NCBI GenBank assembly: GCA_013396655.1
Contig: WBMV01006590.1
Location: 1,242-65,241, forward strand
DNA: 64,000 nucleotides
Source of the DNA: Campylorhamphus procurvoides
Lineage: Eukaryota > Chordata > Aves > Passeriformes > Dendrocolaptidae
Direction: 5' to 3'
In this document: in pieces, positions 11,875 to 24,057 of the stretch
Numbering within the stretch: position 1 is the first letter of the stretch
Layout of the letters: the number at the start of each line of letters is the position of its first letter
Translations under genes and position numbers: made by a program
The notes under the pieces: generated by a model
Told to the model about the DNA's origin: nothing
The model's database searches: none
What the model saw: the letters and a program-made list of their open reading frames with translations, nothing else

Positions 11875-12165
11875 TCATAAAATCACTAATTATTAATCAT
11901 TTTTTAAAGACTTCTAAGATCATCAAGCCCAACAATTAACCTAATAATGCCAAGTCCATCATTAAACCATGTCACCTAAGCATTGCTAAGCATCTACACA
12001 TTCTCTGAGCACTTCCAGGAACAGTGATTCCACCACTGTCCTGGCCAGCCTCTTCCAGTACAACCATTTCAGTGAAGGACTTTTTCCTAAACCTTCTCTG
12101 GTACAACATGAATTCACCTTCTCTTGTGCTATCACTTTTTAAGTGGGAGAAGAGATCGACCCCCA
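11875..12165 (-). mobile_element. CR1 LINE, 3' end fragment, diverged
   Basis: Antisense CR1 3' end. A degraded tail at 11875-11900 is followed by TCTAAGATCATCAAGCCCAA, TGATTCCACCACTGTCCTGG, CCAGCCTCTTCCAGTACAAC and GAGAAGAGATCGACCCC. The order matches the CR1 at 16896-17180, but this copy is more diverged. Confidence 0.85.
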
Positions 12166-12250
12166 TCTCACATATTTATATATTTAGGTATTTTTGCATT
12201 TATGTATGTATTTATTTATTTATGTATTTTATGCTAGTTTATTTATAGCA
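12166..12250. repeat. AT-rich (TATT)n-like tract
   Basis: Imperfect TTTA/TATT units directly follow the 5'-truncated end of the CR1 fragment. Confidence 0.7.
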
Positions 12251-15178
12251 ATACTCTTTTTGATGCTAGACTATTTTCTTTCTTACTTATTTCCCTAGTT
12301 TCTCTAGTATTCAAAAAATACTTTTTATGTTCAGCAGTTGTTAGGAATAACAGAGAACAGGTAAATATATCAGGATCAAATATATTTATCAACTCATGTA
12401 AAAAGTAATCCAGCACTGCCTTTGATTTTCTAGTTCTTGGTCTTTTGTATTTACTAGAGAACTTATTTTATGTGTCATTAAAAAAAAGTTCATGACAAAT
12501 TTTAATTTGTATTGATTTATTGTACTGGTGTAGTCCAATTTATTTGATGTAAAACACCTTCTACCAGGAAAGCAGTGATTGACCTCATCTGTACCTTGAC
12601 GTGAAAGATGTGAGCAGAGTACTTGTAGGGAATGTGTGTGAAAAAGAGCTGTATACAAAAAGCACAGTTAGAGTTAAAAGCCCCAAGAGAATTTTTTTTT
12701 TTTTTTGTAACAGAATAATAGAGTATCTTGGGGTATTGAGAGTTTCTTTTTTAATTCTTCACATTATGGTGACAAAACTGAGAATTTCATAATCTGCAGG
12801 CTGTTGTCTTAAGAATATGAGATGCATATAGTTTAAAGCAAAGAGTTATGACAATATAACAACACCTGTTTTGATGCTGTTACAAAACACACAGAAAAAC
12901 CACTAACTAGATTAATCCAATGTGAAGCACTGTGTTTTAATTGTGTCATGTCTTGAAGGAACACACGATTGTTAGTACTTGATCAACATGCCCTCTCTGT
13001 TGTTGGGATCTAAACCAGACAATACAGGTTCTTACATGCCAAATGCCTTTAAAAGGCTCTGTTATTTTCACTCATATAAATAAAGAATAAGGCTACTTTA
13101 AAATCAGAACAATTTCTTTATGATTGTCCTGGTTCCTGAAGATAGAATCACTTTTTAATGCATTTTACCCCTCCAAACAGAAAATATACTTAAAAAACCC
13201 AACTAGTTATGTTAGCAATGTGTACAGAATGCATGTAAACTATATATATAAAGAAATAGAAAGATATATTTTGTGAAAAACTGTATGAAAACATAAATAA
13301 ATGCAATATAGAAATATAACTAAGAAGATAGATAAACATTTTCCTTAAATGATTCCTTGCTTCCTAATTGATTCCCTTGAAAATTTTGAGGTATCATCAC
13401 TTCCTTTTGTGAATCTATGCTTGAAAATTTTATTCAAATTATAGTTCTATATCTGTATCTTGGATGAATATGATTTCCAGTAGTTTTACCCTTTCCTGAA
13501 TTTTATTTTATGGCTTTGTCGATTAAGGTATCGCCCTATAGATCCCTTCTCAAACATGGTCTAATATTGACTTCTCTCATGCCTCCTCTCCTTTCAATTA
13601 GCTATCCCGTACAAGTAGAAGATTGAACTAGTACTTTATCAAGATGAAGGTAAAAATCCTGTACTATTGATACAACCTATTCTCAGAATGTTTTGGTGAC
13701 CTGATGGACTATGTATCTGCTGTAAGAAACTGAAGCTCTCTCTCATATCTTGTTGTCTGCCAGACAAAAAAGGTGCCATTTTCGGGAAAAATTCTGTGGT
13801 TTTTGCTTTCCTCTACTTGTATCTGTGTAAAGAATTTAAGTTATCTAAACTTTATAACATGTGACATTTAGAAGTGTATAATAGTTACAGTTCATGTGGA
13901 AATACACAGATACTATGAAGCAATCACAATGGCAATCTCTTAGGTTATTTTACTGTAACTTTCCATATCTGTGAGTCGTATGTTATGCAGCCTTTTCAGA
14001 GACTTTCATTTATTGTTTCCTCTGAGCTAATATGTTTTATTTTGGATAATATTAATGGGTTTTCTTCAAATTAAATATGAAATTATATGGTTTGTGCACA
14101 TTTCTGTTTTTTTTTTTTTTCTCAAAAGTGTGGAGGTGATGTTTACTACTTTCTGAAACTGTCTTGGAGAGCTGGAAACTGACATTTGATTTTAAGCCAC
14201 AAAGTTACTAAAAAAGAAAGCAAGCAATGAGCAAGGGAAAAGCTGGCAATTGCTATTCTTCTTCCTAAAGTGTTTTCAAAATGTAGCTGATGAGAAGAAA
14301 TCTACTTGGTTTTGCAAAGAGTCTGCAATTTCTCTAAAGTATGATATACTTTGTTTAGTTTTGAAAAAAGCTGGCTCAGACTCTAAGGAAGGCTTCAAAA
14401 CCATAATAGTGCTAATTGTCTCACCAACCATGGTAAAAGAAAAAGAGAAGATGTATATAAACTCTGCCTTACTGAAACTGAATTGTCACACAAGTTCCTT
14501 AACATAATAGCTTTATTTAAAAATATATGTACTTATCAAAACACTGATTTAGTACAACTGATTACAACTTGTGTGAAATAAAAAGAATGCTGTATTATCT
14601 GGTTATCAGTAAATGAATATAAAACACAATCTGAGTATGATAAGGGGTGGAATTATTCTACATCATGAGGTTTTCCTCAGAATGCACCACTGAAATGAAA
14701 AAAGAAAAAAATGAGTAAAAAAAAAGTTTATGGAGTCAATATATGCTTTAAATGGGACTTTGATAAAAGAAATGTGATGGGATGTTAGTGTTCTCATGAG
14801 ATAAAGTCAAATCTAATCAACATTTTGGGCATTTACCCCATCCTATTCAGGATGAAATAATCTGGATAAAGTATGCAAATCCTCCTTTTCAATACGACAC
14901 TATTGCTCTTACTAAGAATTAATCTAGTTTACAATCAAGATACCAGTAATCACAAACATATTTGGCATTTTATTATAAGAAGACATTTTTTGGAGCCGCA
15001 GAATTCAAAGATTTATGGAAGTTTCTCAAGCTAGTATTTGTGAAAGTTATTTTGGAAGTAGAGGATCATATATAAAAATGTTTTGGACAAAACCTGAAGC
15101 ATCCATTTAGTTCATTCTTCTCCCTACTGGTAGTGCATCTTCCCTCCTCATTAAATATGTCTTTTTGGTGGTTGTGAG
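12251..15178. other. Long AT-rich stretch, no gene seen
   Basis: No recognisable gene or repeat. Poly-T runs of about 16 occur at about 12691 and 14107. Open frames are short and without motifs. Confidence 0.45.
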
Positions 15179-15320
15179 GTGTTTTTGTTGTTGTTCTTTT
15201 GTTTTGTTTGGGGGGGGGGGGGTTTTTTTTGGGGGGTGGGTGTGTTTTTGTTTTTGTTTTGTCTCTGTGTGTGTCTGTGTGTCTGTGTGGTTGTTTGGTT
15301 TGGTTTGGTTGTTTACTTGC
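15179..15320. repeat. G/T-rich low-complexity tract with long G runs
   Basis: The plus strand holds TTTTG words, a run of 13 G at 15210-15222, eight T, then six G at 15231-15236, followed by (GT)n and TTTGG repeats. The open frame across it is low complexity and not a gene. Confidence 0.9.
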
Positions 15321-16895
15321 TTTGTGAGGGAAACAACACCCTAAAACAGGGTGCTAAACAAAATACAGTTTGAAATACATCTTAAATTGTTTGGATGGGT
15401 TTCTTTCTTCTTTCTTTTAATTTCTTTTTTTGGAAAATATTTACTCTCTAGACACATTTTTAACATTACTGATAACTTCTTTTGTTTTAGAATTTCAAAC
15501 AGAAGGAAAAAAAGCCAAAAAAATCTCACTCAAACTGATTGTTGCTGTTCTCTGTTTTTCTCCTCTTGTATTTTAAGGAATTAGAATACCTACACTGTAG
15601 AAATCTGCATATTCCCTTGCTGTGGCTGTTGAAAACAAGAAACATAAGTGACAGCAAAAACTTCCAAAGTTAAATACACAAACATAGTATATGGAAGATG
15701 TAATATTTTTAGTTAAACTTTCCCTACTTGTTTGATGCAACATGAATTAAAATTATTAAGTTGCTGATTTACATGGAAAATTAGTCCAGGTATAAGTGTG
15801 CTGGATCAACTAGATTACAAAACTTACTTCAGCCAAAAATTGACAGAATACTACTGTGTTTTCAACTTTGTGATGTACTGTTAGGTAAATATGTAAATAG
15901 TAAGATTTGGAATTCCTGTGAAACTGCACAATATTCAATTATGATTCAAAATTGAATCATAATGTCATTTGCTTCAAGGAGCAAAGCATTTTATGTGTGT
16001 ATACTGTTGTTAAGATTGTTGAGTTCTTAAAATATTAGTTTCTACTAATTCGTATATACTTTTTTTAGACCAAGGGAGTACTTGTCAAAACCGGGACAAT
16101 TCAATGAATAATTTGTCTCCAAATTTTGCTTTTTTTATCTCTTCTGAAATGCTTCTAAAATCGTGGCTGTGAAATCTATCCAAATCTTGATCTCATGTTT
16201 CCTGGAAGAGGTGAGAAAGAGGTGACTAAATTTGTAGAAATTTTGATTAGATTTAGGTTCTAGAGATAATAGTCTGAAAAGAGGAGGTTTGCCATCCTGA
16301 GATTGTATTTAAGAAACTTCCTCAATGTATTCCCCTAGATAGCCCTTGTATTTCTCTTTGACAGGTTTCCATGGGCAGTCTGCATCATAGACTTTTTTGG
16401 TAGCTGGAGAGTCTGTAAAAGCCTTCCTCTTCTGCCTCATCAAACTGCTTCTCAGTAGTCTACAATGAATATGTCAAAGCACCACAAACCTGTGGCCTGC
16501 CACCACCATTTCCCGGTGGAACAGCGGTAGTAGGTGAATGTGAAGTTGAGTTCATTGCACAGATTTTGTCTGTCATTAAAACAGAAAAGTGAAACTGTAA
16601 ACTAAATATAAAAATGAACTTACTCTAAGATGTTAGAATTACAACAGGAATGTTACCTGCGGATCAGTTTTAAGAATTTTCTAGTATTTATACAGTACAT
16701 TTACTGGATGTTCCTCTTTCTTTTTCCAGAAATTATTTCCTAAAAGCTAGTGTCCTTTACTTCTACAACTGAACCTGCTGCAGAATCTCCAAAACCTCAT
16801 TACTACCCCTAAAGTGTTCTCGATGATGATGTTTGGAAAAAATGTACTGGAACATGTAAACCTTATCTAATCACATTCTAAAATTGAATTTCAAA
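15321..16895. other. AT-rich sequence with a 26-base palindrome, no gene seen
   Basis: No gene recognised. A near-perfect inverted repeat with 12-bp arms lies at 15938-15963. Confidence 0.45.
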
Positions 16896-17345
16896 TCATA
16901 GAATCATAGAATTGATTGGGTTGGAAAAGACCTCTGAGATCATCGAGTCCAACCCTTGCTCCAACTCCAGACTGTTTACTGGATCATGGCACTAAGTGCC
17001 ATGTCCAATCTCAGTTTAAAAACCTCCAGGAACGGTGAATCTACCACTTCTCTGAGCAGGCCATTCCAATGCCTGATTACTCTCTCTGTAAAGAATTTCT
17101 TCTTAATATCCAACCTAAATTTCCCCCAGCAGAGCTTAAGCCCATGCCCCCTTGTCCTATTGCTGGCTGCCTGAGAGAAGAGACCAACCCCCACCTGACT
17201 ACTACCTCCTTTCAGGGAGCTGTAGAGANCCTGCAGAGCCATCCTACCTTCCAGCAGGTTGACACTCCCTCCCAGCTTGGTGTCATCAGCAAATTTGCTG
17301 ATGATGGTCTCAATCCCCACATCTAAATCATCAATAAAGATGTTA
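16896..17345 (-). mobile_element. CR1 LINE with RT FADD motif, joined through a single N
   Basis: The left end is the antisense CR1 tail (ATCATAGAATCATAGAAT), then GGTTGGAAAAGACCTCTGAG and the full 3' region. On the minus strand the right part encodes the CR1 reverse-transcriptase active-site region ([17 protein letters not shown]). The N at 17229 joins the residues just after the active site directly to sequence close to the 3' untranslated region. By comparison with the family layout roughly 130 codons are absent at this point. The element is 5'-truncated near 17345. Confidence 0.93.
17229..17229. other. Single-N join inside CR1
   Basis: One N separates two CR1 parts that are normally several hundred bases apart. 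It marks either an unfilled gap of unknown size or a misjoin. Confidence 0.8.
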
Positions 17346-18471
17346 AACAGATTTTTCATCCTGTATTGTCTACCATTGCTTATTGAAGCACTGGGCAAGG
17401 GATGAAGGGTAGTGAACAAAAAACAAAACAAAAAAAAATCCCAGAACAAAGACTTAGGTGGTTTTATTCTTTATCTTTTGCATTCTTTTGTGGTGTATGG
17501 TGAAGAGAAGCACAGGCAGTCATGGATTTGGTACTAACTTTCAACAGAACAGACTCTACATATATTTCTCTATCTGTTTGCAGTTTATCAAGAAACTCAT
17601 CTATGTTTCAAATCTAACATGTTGAAGAAAAACTTGTCTATATCTTTTTTAAGACACATGGAACTGGAAAAATTAAAATGTTACCTTTTTTGTTTGGTTG
17701 GTTGGGTTTGGGTTTTGTTGTTGCTATTTGTTATTTGTTTTATTTTGGTTTGGTTTGGTTTTGATTTGTTTTTTTGGGTTTTTTTTGTTTTCCTTTTGGA
17801 GTAGATAAAAAAATCACTATCTAACCTGGATGTCTCAGTTGTCCAAGGGAAATGAGGGAAACAGAATGATGTCACTGAAATTAAGGCATTATCATATAGG
17901 CACTGTGATGGTCTGTTCAAAGCAGCTTGAAAGAGCTGGACAGTTTAAGACAGATAGTATAGTTATCTTGATGTTAGTGACCAGCAGAAGTCCCAAGCCT
18001 GGTATAGAATTACAAACACTGCCTATGTTTGATGTCTTAGGATTTTCATGAATTTGTAGATTTTTATACTTCTAGGTAGTTTCTTGCATTTAGAGCAGCT
18101 AGCAACCTCTAACCCTGTGCTAGCTGTCTTAAGGGTCAGATAATAACTGGAAGACCATGCCTGGGAAACGTGTACCTGAGCTAAGACAATTAGATACCAT
18201 GTTAGTCAAAACAAGAAAGCAAAGCAAAAAATAGCAACCTTGGAGAAGTTTCAATAAGGGAAAGTGGTGTGAAGATGATGATAAAGGATGAAGTAAGGGT
18301 CTTAAGAACTCCAACTCAATTCTAGGAGAGATGTGACAGGGGACAGAACCAAGGGAAATTCTGGGTATGGACATTTCTTAGATTGGATGCAAACTTCAGA
18401 TATGATAATTGAGTAGTGTTATAAAATTAGTATGCTGCCGTGTAGGCAGGGCTTTTCCAGCTCTAACACCT
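17346..18471. other. Unique sequence with a G/T-rich tract, no gene seen
   Basis: Positions 17690-17792 are a TTTGG/TTTTG low-complexity tract. The rest shows no gene or repeat I recognise. Confidence 0.5.
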
Positions 18472-19175
18472 TGTTGACATTTCTCATACACACACACATA
18501 AACTATCTCTCAGTTGCCCAGCCTGGTGTAGTGCCCGGTGTTCCTCCCCCAGAAGGAGAGGAGAGAAGCTCAGAAAAACTCTGCTTGCAAAAGGGGGTTT
18601 TCCCTCTCTTGCTCTCCTAAGGTGGGGGGAGAAGATGTTTCCCCTCCCTTGCTCTCCCGGACCAGACCTTGAGAACCTCAAGTCCTGCTTGAAGGAAGAC
18701 GAGACCAGTAATGGGAACTGGGTACCAGCATGAGTTGCTGAGGTAGCTGAGCTGCAGGGGAGTAGCTGCAAAAGGGAATTTTTCCCGTGTTTATGGCAGG
18801 TTAGGAGGTGAAATTACTTGGGCCCAGATGTTGCAAGACTCAGTTTCCCAGCCTGTGGGTGAAAGGGTCTTTCACCTGGGAGGGGCATGTTGTTGTGCCT
18901 TGTTTACTTCAGTAAGACATGGCAGAGTGGCTCGTGGGTTGGCTGGGTATGTGTACAGCCAGGAATGAAATGAAAGGGATGCCTTTTAGGTTAATTTATT
19001 CTGCATGTTTGAAGCGGTGGTGCTTGGAGAAGAGCCCTCATGGTATTCCTGAGGCCATGAGTTCAACCTAGCACCAGTCTTTTCTATTTGTTACTTGTCA
19101 ACACTTGTTGTACTCTTTTATATTCTTTTATAGTTTTATACTCTTTTATACTTCTTTATATTCCGTACCCCAAAA
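18472..19175 (-). mobile_element. LTR of an ERV (family shared with 51910-53002), truncated at N
   Basis: This is homologous, in the opposite orientation, to the LTR at 51910-53002. Shared blocks include GCCCAGCCTGGTGTAGTGCCC, the CTCAAGTCCTGCTTGAAGGA region, TTGGGCCCAGATGTTGCAAG-like sequence, and a TATA-rich end (TTTATATTC). The outer end at 18472 begins TGTTGACATTT. The other end stops at CCCCAAAA before the N at 19176, where the sister copy continues for about 430 bases. Minus-strand sense is inferred from the clustered TATA words and may be wrong. Confidence 0.8.
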
Positions 19176-19176
19176 N
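19176..19176. other. Single-N join between two different LTR families
   Basis: Left of the N is an LTR of the 51910-53002 family. Right of it is the inner part of an LTR of the 37476-38232 family. Neither is complete at the junction. Confidence 0.8.
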
Positions 19177-19506
19177 CGAGGTCCTGCTGCTCCTCTGGAT
19201 CCAACGAGAGGGTGCTCAAGGTCTTCTGAGCCCTGTTTATGTACCCTCAGGGAGCACCCAGTCCCTCCCCCAGGGCGGGGACTCACACAATGGGTGATTA
19301 ACTCTGTGAGTCATGGGATATTGTTGAACCGTTGATGGCACAGTAGCACCCATGCCCCCTCAGGCTGGGTGTGAAGGTGCTAACAACTTCCTGAGCAGCT
19401 ACTGCAAATGGTCCATTGTTCTTGGGGAATGAATAGAGGGTGTAGAATACATAGCTTTAATCACCCCCACACAGTGATAACTGGTCCCTCCTGCTGAACT
19501 AGGACA
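19177..19506 (-). mobile_element. LTR fragment, same family as 37476-38232
   Basis: It shares with 37780-38232 the blocks CTCCTCTGGATCC, TGTGAGTCATGGGATA, CCCTCAGGCTGG, GTGAAGGTGCTA, GCAAATG and GAGGGTGTAGAATACA, in the same order, and ends at AGGACA as that copy does. It therefore represents the U3 half (in minus-strand sense), starting at the N. Confidence 0.85.
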
Positions 19507-22500
19507 ATTTTATAAAGCATTGATAAATCTAATGATTTATTTATCACTCTGCAGAAATATGTATTAACTTCTACAACAAATGATTCAACTTCTTCTTTCA
19601 TATTTTTTCTGCTAGGATATGTGTGCTCCACTTCGCGTTTCTCCAAGACATCAGAGGACACCAAAGTTTAAATCCATCTTTTAAATCAAAGAGCAATGGG
19701 AAAACAATTCAAGCAAAATTGCTCCCATCTTTCTTCCTCATTTTTGCTTGTTAAAAAAAAGAAAATTAAAAAAAAGGCAACAATGGCAAAGCAACAATGG
19801 CACAATAAAGAGTTATCGACATCTTTGCATCTAAATGTAACTCAGTAGGACATGCTGAGGAAGACCTGATTGTGTTAAAAAAGGTTTCTGTTAGGTAAAT
19901 TTAATGTCTGACAATGGCTGGGTTCCAAGAATAGCTCAATGCCATCTTGCCTAAAATGGAATTGGAAATGGATATATACTTAAGTATTATGTAGATTGGA
20001 AAAGAATAAATTAATAGCCTAATGACCACTGATGAAACTAGGTGTCTGAATTATTCCCTTCTACATGTGTGAGTTACTGTTTAGTAAGCTGTTTTGCAGA
20101 AAGCATTAGGGAATCATCAAACTTTAACAAATAAACAAACAGAAAAGCAAAAGAATCCAAAATGAAGAAACAAGCAAATAGAAACCTCTCTGGTAAACAT
20201 TTCTGACTATTCAGTGCTGAGTTATTAGTTACCTATCTTCAGTCCAAAAGGTTGCATTTTAACAGTGAAAGTAATAAAACTAGATAAGGAAAACTGGCAA
20301 TAGCAGGAATTAGACAACTACTTTCAGAGTGTTAAAAAGGAATCAGCTCTAATCTGTACATAAATAAAACTAAGAGGTTTGGATAAGATGTTGACAGTGG
20401 CACATGGACATAGCCACTCTTTTTTTTTTATGGAAGTTGATAGAAAAGGCTGCAAAGCATGTTGCTGCCACTAATACTATGAACATATAGGGTTTGTGAC
20501 AGAATGAGGTGCTGGAGCAGCAGCCAATGTTACAATTGTTCACAATTATAGCTATTGCCTTAAATATTCTGAATTAAATAGAAAGAACATTTGTATGATT
20601 ATTGGTCTTGTAATGAAGTTAGATTATGAAAGGGAATGAATTCAACAAATGCACTACCTAGCCTTTGGGGTTTTTTTTCTAAGTTACTAACAAAACTACA
20701 GAAGGAAAAAAGCCATAGGGTGCTCAGTGAAAAAAAATTTCAGCAAATTCTGTGACTCTTCTGCTGTAAATATTTTTCAAGAGTGTTCTTCATGCAACAG
20801 AGAGTGTTCACTCTCTGTTATCAGAAGCTGTATTACATTATGGAAGAGAAAAACTCAAGATGCAGTGTAAGAAGTGAGAAAGACCAACTTAGAACCTCTC
20901 AAAGGCTGTTAGATGATTTTATTCAGATTTCTTCCACTGCCTATTGACGTTCAGCCTTTCAAATGCTGTCTGGGTTTTGGAAGTCAAACTCTGTTTCTGG
21001 ATTCTTCACCTCCACTAGTAGTAAAGATTTTAAATTGAAATTATGACAGGAAATAATTTCATTTCAGAAGAGTCTTTTTTTTTTTCAAAATTGTGCTGTT
21101 ATAATAGTACTTGTGCAATTATAATAGTACTTTCTGAGATTAAAATGTATACTTCTAGAAGTTTTACATTTGCTAAAGAGCTAAATCTTATGGGAATTTG
21201 ACAGAGGAAATCTGACTGCTCATTTTATAAAAAACATTGAGAAAGTGTTTTGTTTAAAGTTATGTAAGCAGTCTTGAGAGCATGCAAAAGCAGAAGTTTA
21301 ATTCTCATACTCATTGTTTCAACTGTAACATCTTAACTGTTAAAAAATTCTATTAATAGTTAAAAAACCAACCAAACCAAACAATAAAACCAAACAAACC
21401 AAAACCCCAACATATTAGCAGCAGTGAAGAGCTCAGCTTAGTATCAGCACTTGACCTAACACAGCTTAATTACACCTTATTTGCAATGAACAAGTAAAGT
21501 CCAAAGAGATTTTACAGATCTTCTTCATATGTGAGACACTTTATAAACTCTCTCAAAATGCCAGGGAGAATGTTTTTGGGAAAATAGAATAAAAACCAGC
21601 TTTTACAACCAGTGTTTTGGAGAAATAAATTTTGCTCCTTAGCCTCTGAAACTGCTATTGCATGCCACCAAAACAAAATAATAGATTCAATGAACCACAA
21701 ATCTGGTTTTCTGTGCCTATTTCTGTGTGATTTATTGTAGCGTTTAAGTTTAGAAGAACCTTTTGCCCCATGAACACTGGCCTAAGCTGTACTGCATTTA
21801 CTTGAAGGTCAAAGGAGATGTCATCCAGCAGTCTCCACCATTCCCTAACGTCTGTAAAGCAGAGAAATGTATAAGTAGTATTTAAGTCATGTTACCCATT
21901 CTAGATTTCATATGCTTCATCCCTGAAAAAATGATGACTTTGTGAGACAGGTGCACTAGAAAATTCCCAGTTTGTTAGTTAAAAAAAAAACAAAAAAAAC
22001 TGAAATTTGCTAAAGCAAAAGGACAAATTTCCACAGTCCTTAAAAAGTCTGTGTATTAGTTTATTTGCCCAGAAAACACATCCAGTATGACCAATTGTAC
22101 AGCATTTATATATTTAAAACCTTTGCAATTTATTCCTTCTGTCTTACAACGAAATCTGTTTCTAACATCTCTGCTTTCTTCTTTAATCCCTAAAGGACTA
22201 ATGATAATCTCTTCCCAGTTTTGCAAATCTACTATCAAATCCAGCCATGATGCAAGAACACGTATATAAAGATAAAGACTGAAACTATCTACTACTAATG
22301 TTAAAAGAAGAACCAACCTTTTTATGGATTTATTTTCTATGTCTGGTTTTGATATATAAAGTTTCAGAACAAGTAAGTAAAAGACTGTTAAACTGCTTCT
22401 GATTTGTGTCAAATCAGTAAATAACTTTACTGAAATTTTCCAAGAAATAAGAAACAACATATGGGATTAATAAAACTACTTTGAAACAGCTTATCGAAAT

Positions 22501-23970
22501 GTGACAAAATGTAGTTAATGTTGGCTATAAACACTGTCATGACATACCATGTTAATGGCAGATACAAAGGTGGTAGAGTATGGGTTGTTAGCATCCAATT
22601 CCTTACAATCATACAGTGCTTTTCATCATGATTTTTTTGGCCCTGCCCATCGTCTCCCCTCACACAGGAGGTGGTTCTGACCCACCAATAAAATACTACT
22701 TTTACCAATCCAGAGTCTAACATGCATGACACGTATGTGCCTTTGTATTTGAAGAACTGTATCCTAAGTTCTGTGTTAACTTCCCTGAACTGTGAAAAAC
22801 TGAGAATACTGCAATAAGGAAACACTCAGGCAGAACTGGGGAATAAATATTTCATCCTTGCTAGCTACCCCAGCACAGCTGAAGTCAATTTATTGCAGCT
22901 GTGAATGTCATCTGAGGTTTTGGTTTTAATCAGTGTTAACTGATATTGAAGTGGGAGCCAGTTAATTAATTCAAGAATATTGTCTGCTCTTTCAATGTCT
23001 CTTTTTTTACTACACTTACTTATCTTTTTTTGTTGTTTTGGAGTGGGATATGGAGGGGAGAATTGCTTTTTTTCCCCCCTTCTATCAATTTGCATCACAA
23101 TTAAATTTATTCAGTGTCTTTTTTTTTTCATTCTTCAAGGCCATTAGAACCTTTGCATCTCTTGAAAATTTTAATTGCAATGGAAAAAACTTTCCAACAG
23201 GTTTCTCATGACAGAAAAACCATGTTCATGGTTTTTTCCCCCCTCTTCTTCTATGTAAAACACAGTTGTTGCCTAATATATATATGATTTTATTATTTTA
23301 AATTATGACTAGGCATTTCACTGTTCTTTGAAGCCTACCTCCTTCCACATCAATCCACTGAAAATTGCTTGGAATGAAGATGAATAATGATTGTAATATC
23401 TCACATTTCTAGCTCTGACACAAGAAACTTAACATTTGGTAATTTGGGTTGGGCTTTTCCCTGTTGCTTGTTTTATCTTTTGAAAACTGAAACATCTGCA
23501 GTTTGCTTTTTATATGGGTTTCCAATCTCTTCTGGAGTCAAAAAATATGCTGCTTCCACCAATGCAGTATTTGGCTGATTTCCAGATTGAATGTGTACAT
23601 TATATATTTGCCATTTTTCAAGTTGTTGTGTTGTATCTTTCTTATGCATATCCTATATACACTGCTGAAGTTGAATCAATGTACCTTGTTTACACAGCAT
23701 GCATTTTATACATACTGTGAAGAAAAATTTTCTTTACAAAACTTTTGTCTGTAGTGGCAGAGCATTCAATGGTATCAGAGGAATATTCATTAAAGGTATT
23801 ACAGAAAAAAAACAAAACACAAACCAGATCAAGCCAAACCAACCAAACAAACAAATGAAAACAAAAAGAAAACAAACAAAAAAACCCAACCAAGAAGAAA
23901 GAAAGAAAGACATCTAGGAATTTATCATATCTGGGAATGTGCTAGGGCCTGGGAACAGAGGGAACTTTGC
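19507..23970. other. Long AT-rich stretch, no gene seen
   Basis: No exon or RNA gene recognised. Two overlapping minus-strand open frames (22056-22460 and 22427-22825) lack known motifs and lie in different frames. Low-complexity A/C tracts occur at 21363-21408, 21979-22001 and 23808-23905. A 24-base palindrome is at 20796-20819 and a 20-base tandem duplication at 21091-21130. Confidence 0.45.
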
Positions 23971-24051
23971 GTCATCATCATGGCTAGGCTTCAAGAACAA
24001 AGATTTACAAGAGCTCTACCCACACTTGCTACAAGCACGCTGGTGGCTAAA
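23971..24051 (-). mobile_element. Non-CR1 LINE, 3' terminus, copy 2 (part beyond the inserted LTR)
   Basis: The reverse complement matches the 3' untranslated end of copy 1 (280-354), including the GCCACCAGCGTGCTTGTAGC region, and ends in a CATGATGATG-type tail at 23971. It belongs to the same element as 24555-24966, split by the LTR between them. Confidence 0.8.
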
Positions 24052-24057
24052 AATGCC
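24052..24057. repeat. Target-site duplication AATGCC (left)
   Basis: The six bases AATGCC flank the LTR here and again at 24549-24554. Copy 1 of the LINE has this motif only once at the matching site (GGCATT, plus strand), confirming insertion. Confidence 0.9.

Noticed and set aside
17284..17303. 20-base perfect palindrome CATCAGCAAATTTGCTGATG
   Set aside because: It falls on the codons of the CR1 reverse-transcriptase active site (SKFADD) and is explained by that conserved coding sequence.
22056..22825. Two overlapping minus-strand open frames of 134 and 132 codons
   Set aside because: They are in different frames and AT-rich, with no known motif, signal or splice context that I can support. 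At this length they are expected by chance in 64 kb.
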